Shown here one piece after another: positions 58,085-64,000 of a DNA stretch of 64,000 nucleotides. Location of the stretch: NCBI RefSeq assembly GCF_945859685.1, contig NC_079147.1:84188315-84252314 (forward strand), written 5' to 3'. A model generated the notes under the pieces. It had not been told where the DNA came from, searched no databases, and was given only the letters and a program-made list of their open reading frames with translations. Origin of the DNA: Eupeodes corollae (taxonomy: Eukaryota; Arthropoda; Insecta; Diptera; Syrphidae). The position numbers were made by a program, and so were the translations under genes. The stretch's first letter is position 1. Every line of letters starts with the position of its first letter.

Positions 58085-58805
58085 CTTAGAAAGGCCAAAG
58101 GCTGCATGGTGTTGGAATTATGTTGAACGAAGTAGCTAGGCGCAGTGTTATTTCCTAGGCGCCAATATCTGAAAGAATTATGACTGCAAGGTTACGCTTA
58201 AAAATTCGCAACCTCACAATCGTTCAATGTTATGGCCCCACAAATGAAGCGACCGAAGAAGACAAAAACCGCGTTCTACACTCATCTTAACTCGGCTTAC
58301 AGCAATGTTCCGAGAGCCGATATCATAATCGTCATCTGAGACCTCAACGCTCAAGTCGGTGCAGACAATTATGTGTGAGACGTGACAGGAGGGTGAGGAT
58401 AGATAGACTCGAAGAAGAGGAGATATCCGAGAATTCTACCAAATAGCCAAAGGAGTTATGGGGAAAAAAAAGCAAAAACAATCACCCTGTAATGGATATG
58501 GATGGAACACTATTGGTATCAATTGAAGATCAACTTCGCAGGTGGAAGGATCACTAGTATCTTGCATCCGCTTATACAAACTGCTTGGGAAAACGAAACC
58601 TATCCCAGGGAATGGAAGGATGGAGTGATTGTTAAGGTGCCAAAAAAGGTGATCTAAAGAACTGCAAAAATTGGCGTGGTATTACCGTTTTTTCCGTTTT
58701 CCCAAAGCTAGTGGCAACTTTAATCCAGGAACGGATAAAGGCTAGAATTGAGACTAAACACAAGAGGAGTCAGGCTGGCTTCCGCAGTTGGTAGTGCGTT
58801 GACCA
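58085..58805 (+). mobile_element. RTE-type LINE, 5' part: endonuclease to RT motif 1
   Basis: Pieces of an APE-type endonuclease: H-G-V-G-I-M-L-N-E-V-A, S-E-R-I-M-T-A-R-L-R-L-K-I-R-N and V-Q-C-Y-G-P-T-N-E-A, with an I-I-I-V-I-X-D-L-N-A-Q-V-G-type D-L-N motif. A large internal loss follows, then W-K-D-G-V-I-V-K-V-P-K-K, W-R-G-I-T-V-F, Q-E-R-I-K-A-R-I-E and Q-A-G-F-R-S. The text breaks at C-V-D-Q, where an R1-like LINE is inserted, and resumes at 60824. The broken nuclease and stops make it dead. Confidence 0.8.
58792..58805. repeat. 14-bp target duplication, left copy
   Basis: TAGTGCGTTGACCA, repeated exactly at 60810-60823 on the other side of the inserted LINE. Confidence 0.95.
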
Positions 58806-60809
58806 GTTAGTTTTAGTTTTAGTTAGTTTTAATTGACTCTTTATTTCATTTTAAGTACAAAGTAACAATTTGTTATATATTCAACAAAAGTTTATCTTAA
58901 GTCACAATGGTTTGGCCTATGGCCGTCTACCAGACTGACATTTTGAAATATACAAATTATATTTATAGTGGCAATGGTTAAAACAAAATTATAGCAAATA
59001 ATAATTTTAGGTATCTAGAAATCTTCGTTTACTATACAATTTCTATATCGAAGCGCAGCAACAACATACGAGTAAAGTGCATCCTATCCAACGGATCCGT
59101 TTAGTATGTCAAGCAGCTCAGTATCATTCAGACTTTGTTTACCGAAGTGTCTGATCCTAAACTCATTTAAAATTGGACAAATTGCGATGAAATGCTTTAT
59201 GTCTTCACGTTCGTTGCGATTGCACAGACTGCAGAGTATTGGCAGGTCAGGACGGTGGGGAATAAAATTGAGAGGGAGAAGTTCTCCTCGTGTTTTGAAG
59301 ATAATACTAATCTTATGTAATTGGTTCGAGTTGAGGAAATATGTATTGAGTCTATTGTCAAAAATCAACCGACTGTAGTAGCTTCTAAAGGTTGACTCTC
59401 GTGCCTCGGATAAGTATCTGTCATAGAGCGCTTTTCCAAATCGTTCTAATAATGCTTTGAACTTTTCCTGGAGCAAAACGAGTTGTTCATTTTGGTTTAC
59501 CGTTAGCGTTGAGTTACAGAAAGCCGCAAGATTTCTCCACTCTGTTGGCATACTTCCTGATGTTCTAATGGTGTTTTTCAGTATGATTTTTGGCAATCTC
59601 TCATCTGACATTTCGAAAATTTTAACGATGTAGTTAAAATGTAGGTGTAATGTTTTCATAAACATTGGAGCGACTCCTGTCTCAAGATACAGCATGTAGT
59701 TTGGTGTATTATTTGGAAGACAAAATATTCTTTTGATGAAGTATCGGAGGCATTTTTCAACTAGTTCGAAAGAGTTGTATCCCCATACCTGGGAGCCATA
59801 TAGAAGGATAGCTGACGCTGTAGATCGAAAAAGTTTTTGCTTAGCACTATGCTCAATACATCTATTTTTGAAACAGCGTTCCCAAACTGCTGAAATTCCA
59901 CGCTTTGCTTCTTTCAACTTTCCTTCTAGATGTTTTTTCATGTTAAGATTCGAAGTAAATAAAACCCCGAGGTATTTATATTCTCGCACTATTTCTACCG
60001 TTTCCCCATTATAAGACCACTTTTCATTTCTAGCATTTCTGCCACCACCACCTCTGAATATCATTACCTTCGATTTCGATAAGTTGACTTGTAGGTTCCA
60101 ACATTTGCAATAGTCCTTCAATTTGTTCATCATAAGTTGCAAGCCATCTACTCTTTCCGAGAAGAAAACTATATCATCTGCATACATTAGGGCTGGTATT
60201 TTGATTCCTCCAAACGAGATACCACCGCCAACAGCATCTGTTATGTCGTTTATATATAAGACAAAAAGCAAAGCACTTAGGATACATCCTTGTTTGAGTC
60301 CCATTTCTGTTCTAAATTCATCGGAGATAGATTTTCCGTCCCAAACATAAGCTGTGTTGTTGGTGTACAGTGCTCTTAGCGTATTTATTATTTTGCTTGA
60401 CAAACCAATCGTGGATAACTTATAGAAGAGGTGATCACGGGTGACGGAGTCAAAGGCTGCACGGAAATCAACGAAAAACACATACAGTTTTTTCTTGTTC
60501 AGAAGATAATAGTCAACTATGTTGTATAGTGAAAATATATGGTCGATCGTTGAGTAGCTCCTCCTGAAGCCGGCCTGGAACTCTGACAAAATTCTTTTTC
60601 TTCGAACCCAATCCGACAATCTATTTTCAATAATCCCAGCAAACAGTTTTGCGATGGTGTTTAAGAAAGCAATTCCCCTATAATTAGCTGGATCTTCAGC
60701 GTTTCCTTTCTTGAAGAGTGGGAAAATAATGGACTTCTTGAATTCATCAGGAATTATTGAGTTTTGGAAGATTCGGTTAAATTCATTTGTTAGTAGGGCA
60801 ATGTACTCA
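58806..60809 (-). mobile_element. R1-like LINE, 5' truncated, youngest insertion
   Basis: A 2004-bp insertion between perfect 14-bp duplications. On its strand the 3' end carries a tail of TAAAACTAAAACTAA type against the left duplication, and its 5' end is cut within the RT-encoding region. These are the marks of target-primed reverse transcription. Its frame is undamaged and its duplications are unmutated, unlike every other LINE in the window. Relatives are the fragments at 27916-30964 and 36170-37425. Confidence 0.95.
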
Positions 60810-60841
60810 TAGTGCGTTGACCATATCAACACCTTAGGCAT
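59084..60841 (-). CDS. LINE reverse transcriptase, open 585 codons
   Basis: RT of an R1-like LINE. Domains in order: K-S-I-I-F-P-L-F-K-K-G and Y-R-G-I-A-F-L-N (motif 1, about 35-61), A-G-F-R (90), motif A V-D-F-R-A-A-F-D with the catalytic D125, motif B G-L-K-Q-G-C-I-L-S-A (181-190), motif C Y-A-D-D (220-223), Y-K-Y-L-G-V, and G-S-Q-V-W-G-Y. Near the C-terminus is a C-X2-C-X9-H-X4-C knuckle (C-S-L-C...H-F-I-A-I-C). All RT core motifs look intact. The first ~11 residues, including the ATG, come from the host LINE and the target duplication, so this start is fortuitous; the native N-terminus (endonuclease) is missing. RT activity is possible if expressed, but autonomous movement is not. Confidence 0.9.
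   Translation of the reverse strand: MPKVLIWSTHYEYIALLTNEFNRIFQNSIIPDEFKKSIIFPLFKKGNAEDPANYRGIAFLNTIAKLFAGIIENRLSDWVRRKRILSEFQAGFRRSYSTIDHIFSLYNIVDYYLLNKKKLYVFFVDFRAAFDSVTRDHLFYKLSTIGLSSKIINTLRALYTNNTAYVWDGKSISDEFRTEMGLKQGCILSALLFVLYINDITDAVGGGISFGGIKIPALMYADDIVFFSERVDGLQLMMNKLKDYCKCWNLQVNLSKSKVMIFRGGGGRNARNEKWSYNGETVEIVREYKYLGVLFTSNLNMKKHLEGKLKEAKRGISAVWERCFKNRCIEHSAKQKLFRSTASAILLYGSQVWGYNSFELVEKCLRYFIKRIFCLPNNTPNYMLYLETGVAPMFMKTLHLHFNYIVKIFEMSDERLPKIILKNTIRTSGSMPTEWRNLAAFCNSTLTVNQNEQLVLLQEKFKALLERFGKALYDRYLSEARESTFRSYYSRLIFDNRLNTYFLNSNQLHKISIIFKTRGELLPLNFIPHRPDLPILCSLCNRNEREDIKHFIAICPILNEFRIRHFGKQSLNDTELLDILNGSVG
60810..60823. repeat. 14-bp target duplication, right copy
   Basis: TAGTGCGTTGACCA, identical to 58792-58805. 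Confidence 0.95.
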
Positions 60842-61970
60842 TGTTCTTGAGCAGTCTGCAGAATTTCAAATTTCGCTAAACCTCATGTTTGTAGATTTTG
60901 AGAAGGCCTTTGACCGAGTTAACCGAAAATGTATATGGAGATCACTTCTTGGGAGAGAAATTCCGCCAAAAATTGTTGCCATTATAAAGGAGTCCAACAA
61001 CAATGGAAGGTGTTTCGTGTTGCATAATGGGCAGCTAACTAACTCTTTCGAAGTGAGACAAGGGGATGTTTTATCGCCAATTCTTTTTCTGCTGTCGATA
61101 GATGATGTTCTGACGGCCATCGTCGGTACAACTGAGAGGCAAGGTATTCAATGGAGAACTTTTGAAAGGCTTAGCCATTTAGATTATGACGATGATATAT
61201 GTCTCATGTCAAATAACATCAGTGGGCTGAACGAGATGTTTCAATCTTAACGGGTGAAAGGAGAATCGTGCGGTCCTAAAATAAAAGACAAAAATAATAA
61301 AATAATAAACAGACCCCCCAACACAACGTCATATTATTCTGCATGACACGCCTGTTGAAGAGGTCGAACAATTCACAAACGTCGGAAGTATTGTATCATC
61401 AAATTGTCTGGACGTAAAAAGCAAAATAAATAAAGCTCGCGTTGTCTTTGTTGCTCTGTCCCAAATTTGTAAATCCAGTCAAGTCTCCTTACGCACTAAA
61501 TTGAGATTCTTTGAATCCAATGTGAAATCCGTGCTTTTATATGATTGTGAAACATGAAAAGTCTCTGCCACCATCTCGAGAAAATCGCAAGCTTTTGTGA
61601 ACCGCTGTCTGCGTCACATCCTTAAAATTCGCTGGCCACAAACAATATCTAACCAGGAATTGTCTCGTAGGACAGTTCAGAGGCGCTTGGACATCGACAT
61701 CAGAAGCGCAAATGGCAATGGATTTGTCACACACTGAGGAAACCAAACGATGATATTGCGAAGCAGTCCTTTGAATGGAATTCTCAGGGGTCACGGCGGA
61801 TTGGAAGACCAAGAACAACATGGAAATCTACAGTACTATCGGAAGCTAACTCCCAGAAAAAGACGTGGCCACAGTTAAGGTATCTAGCTGCAGATTTAGA
61901 AGGATGGAGACGTTTTGTTGACGCCCTATGCCTCGTACGGCGTCATGATGAACCCATGCTAGGACTTCAT
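60824..61970 (+). mobile_element. RTE-type LINE, 3' part: RT core to C-terminus
   Basis: Continues the element split at 58805. The open frame at 60885-61250 reads F-V-D-F-E-K-A-F-D-R-V (motif A), V-R-Q-G-D-V-L-S-P-I-L-F (motif B) and L-D-Y-D-D-D-I-C-L-M, where the usual Y-A-D-D has Asp for Ala. After a frame change come V-E-E-V-E-Q-F-T-N-V-G-S, a S-V-L-L-Y-D-C-E-T block and R-C-L-R-H-I-L-K-I-R-W. The C-terminal W-I-C-H-T-L-R-K-P-N-D-D-I-A-K-Q-S and G-R-P-R-T-T-W-K follow. Several stops. A different RTE-like family from 37430-38512. Confidence 0.85.
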
Positions 61971-62007
61971 ATAAAATTCGTGATTCAGCTAACTTGTAAT
62001 ATATCTT

Positions 62008-62620
62008 TTACAGGACTACGAAGTTGGAGAATATTTTTGAATAGAAAAAAGTGAACAGTGTGTTTAAGAGTTGAAGACGGAGAACATTTATATGTTCTCG
62101 CCTCAAACAATGTTCACGTATGGAAACACCGAGATACTTTATCTTTTTGACGATTTTGATTGAATTGTTGCTAATTAGCTTGTGCTTAAATATGATCGCT
62201 ATATCTTCTGCAGTATGCATAAGAGTATTTGACACCTTTACTTTAATCGTTCTGTCATTCAAGTAAATTATTGTTCCAGTTTGATAAGCGTCCCCTTACA
62301 CGAATTTTCTTCAGTAATTTTACCAGATTTTTTCTGACTGACAGTGTCGAAGGTTTTTTTTAAAGTCGATAAATACCACAGCGACATGATGATTCCTATT
62401 AAGTCCAGGGCTAACTGTATTTGAAAACTATCCTTGTAGTTTTCCGTGCTTTTGTTTTTTGTTTGCCATCCGTATTAAGTTGAGGTGATTATTAATAAAT
62501 GAAGTAATCGTTGGAGAACAACTTTTTCTAGACATTTTTCTACAATTGACATGATTGCTATCTGTCTATAGTTATTAATTTAATACCCTCTTAATAATAA
62601 TGTTTTCACAAGTTTTTGCA
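62008..62620 (-). mobile_element. degenerate LINE RT fragment
   Basis: The minus strand gives Y-R-Q-I-A-I-M-S-I-V-E-K-C-L-E-K-V-V (motif 1, near 62560-62580), a V-V-F-I-D-F-K-K-T-F-D-T-V piece (motif A, near 62340-62385), then A-E-D-I-A-I-I-F (motif C region) joined by a deletion to K-K-I-K-Y-L-G-V-S-I-R. Clade uncertain. No tail or duplication found. Confidence 0.7.
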
Positions 62621-63339
62621 AACAACCTTGTATCATGTTGCAATTTATTGTGATTTGTGAAGAGTTATTTACTAAATCAATTGGTCGAATATTGTCAGTC
62701 TTTTAAATTTCCTCTTGACTAGCTTCTTTAACTTTCTTACTAATACTTCCAGATTTTCGTGATAAAGTTTGTGTTTTGATATTTTATATACACATAATGT
62801 TTGAGACGTGGTTTGCAAAACGATAAACTAATTGCTCAACTACATTTTTGTTTCGAGAAATCAATTAACAATTGTTGTTAAATTACTAAACATAAAACTT
62901 CAAGAACACTACTTAATCCACTAAGCTCTTATCGTCAAGAACTAAACTTAAAATATTGGCCAGTTGCATGTGAAGTTTCCTAAATCATGTGGAAGGTATC
63001 AAAGCGCCAAAGTGAAATTGTAAGTTAACGAGTATATCACATCCTAGAACACAGCCTTTTTTACTAAAATAAATATTATTATGTATTATTTGAGATGTCT
63101 TGAAATATCATTTATGGGAACTTGATAGATGCAATGGCTATTCCGTGGAACTCAAATGGCCCTGCTAAAAAAATTACTCTGAAATCTAACGAGCCCAGTT
63201 TCCTAATCTATTAAACTTTCAAATTTGTCTTTAAGCAAAACAGTTGTATTCAAATTTTGCATCAGGTTTTAGAAATTCTATGTTGATTTGACGTATAGTC
63301 ATGTTATATGGTCTATGAAGTATATGTATCTTTTTAGGT
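62621..63339. other. AT-rich DNA, nothing recognised
   Basis: No supported feature between the LINE remnant and the MITE. Confidence 0.45.
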
Positions 63340-63342
63340 TTA

Positions 63343-63768
63343 AGTCTAGTACGCTGCTGATGCGAAACGAAATTTTTCGGTGGTCTCCAAGTGTAGAGCG
63401 AAATTAAAACGAAAACCACAACGGAAAAATATATGTGTAGAGTTCTGTCAGCTGTGGAAAACAAAAAACAAAAACACCGAAAGTCACGAGTAAACAATTT
63501 TCAATTTTGATTTGTAAACAATTTTTTCCAATAAATAAATTAAACGTCAAAATTTCGCAAGCAATTAATATACCAGGCAATTAAATTGAGAACGAAAAGA
63601 GTGGAGAATTGTACTAAAAAATCTAGTACAGCTATCCACTAAAATGACACATTTCGTTGTTCAGCAGCGTACTGAAAAACGAAAAGCACAGCGAAATTTT
63701 TCGTTTAAGATTTCGTCATGTCATTTTTGTATGGGAAATTTCGTTTCGCATCAGCAGCGTACTAGGCT
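63343..63768. mobile_element. MITE with 30-bp perfect inverted core and TTA duplication
   Basis: Bases 63346-63375 (CTAGTACGCTGCTGATGCG...) are exactly repeated in reverse complement at 63736-63765. TTA flanks both sides (63340-63342, 63769-63771). A diverged internal copy of the end (CAGCAGCGTACTGAAAAACG) lies near 63661. No coding frame spans it. A 3-bp TTA duplication fits PIF/Harbinger-type elements, but the class is an inference. Confidence 0.8.
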
Positions 63769-63771
63769 TTA

Positions 63772-64000
63772 AGAAAGTCCGTCAATTTAGGCTTATTTTG
63801 ATTATTTTCCTGAAAGAGATTACTTTTTTTATATCAAAGCCCTCAAAGCCGTTTAGTAGGTGTATTTTGTATAAAATTACTTCTTCTTTTTTGTTTTTAA
63901 TCATAAGTCAAATCTATTATTTACTTTAAAAAAATTTCCTAGTTGAAGAACATTGAACATACTTGATCGCCTACCGCCATTCAATTGCCAGTGATATTCA
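63772..64000. other. AT-rich end of window
   Basis: Nothing recognised. Confidence 0.4.

Overview
The window reads as intergenic or intronic DNA from a higher fly (Diptera, probably Brachycera). It is AT-rich and holds many dead jockey-, R1-, LOA- and RTE-type LINEs, mariner, hAT and Helitron elements, and small TIR elements. I see no intact host protein-coding gene. Two runs of exactly 200 N (245-444, 42138-42337) look like scaffolding placeholders. The species cannot be fixed from sequence alone.

Layout. A LINE scrap runs into the first gap, followed by a GC-richer island with (GAC)n tracts (1.9-3.5 kb). At 4.1-8.6 kb is a nested pile. A SINE with a 5S-rRNA head (4093-4370, exact 11-bp target duplication) sits beside a Helitron with both termini (4408-6225). 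The Helitron lies in the tail of a mariner that is also split by a hAT (6391-8123), and the mariner abuts a LINE fragment. From 8.6 to 20.7 kb there are copies of a composite AT-rich repeat, a second island (11.7-13.6 kb), two LINE remnants and a perfect 22-bp hairpin. A jockey element fills 20.75-22.56 kb, and an island follows at 23.7-24.6 kb. At 25.0-31.2 kb are LINE tails and a three-level nest: a mariner split by an R1-like LINE, which is itself split by a younger mariner at a TA. At 31.84-33.25 kb two inverted repeats bracket 3' parts of two convergent host genes, one of them HPF1 (histone PARylation factor 1); this looks like gene capture by a TIR element.

From 33.8 to 42 kb are two more islands, a mariner remnant, an R1-like LINE split by a MITE, an RTE-type LINE and a LOA-like LINE with a complete RNase H domain. 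After the second gap come head-to-head copies of the composite repeat (43.9-45.7 kb), the largest island (47.3-49.3 kb), a jockey-type LINE (51.3-52.4 kb) and another island (54.2-54.7 kb). Last is an RTE-type LINE (58.1-62.0 kb) interrupted by the youngest-looking element in the window. That element is an R1-like LINE with an open 585-codon frame and a perfect 14-bp target duplication. A MITE with 30-bp perfect inverted repeats closes the window.

The parts do not form a pathway. They form an insertion record, with unique GC-richer islands (possible regulatory DNA) separated by layers of mobile DNA. The most promising leads are the 5S-headed SINE, the HPF1-carrying TIR element, and the composite repeat (head block, ~170-bp tandem monomers, very constant hairpin end), of which a dozen full or partial copies are visible.
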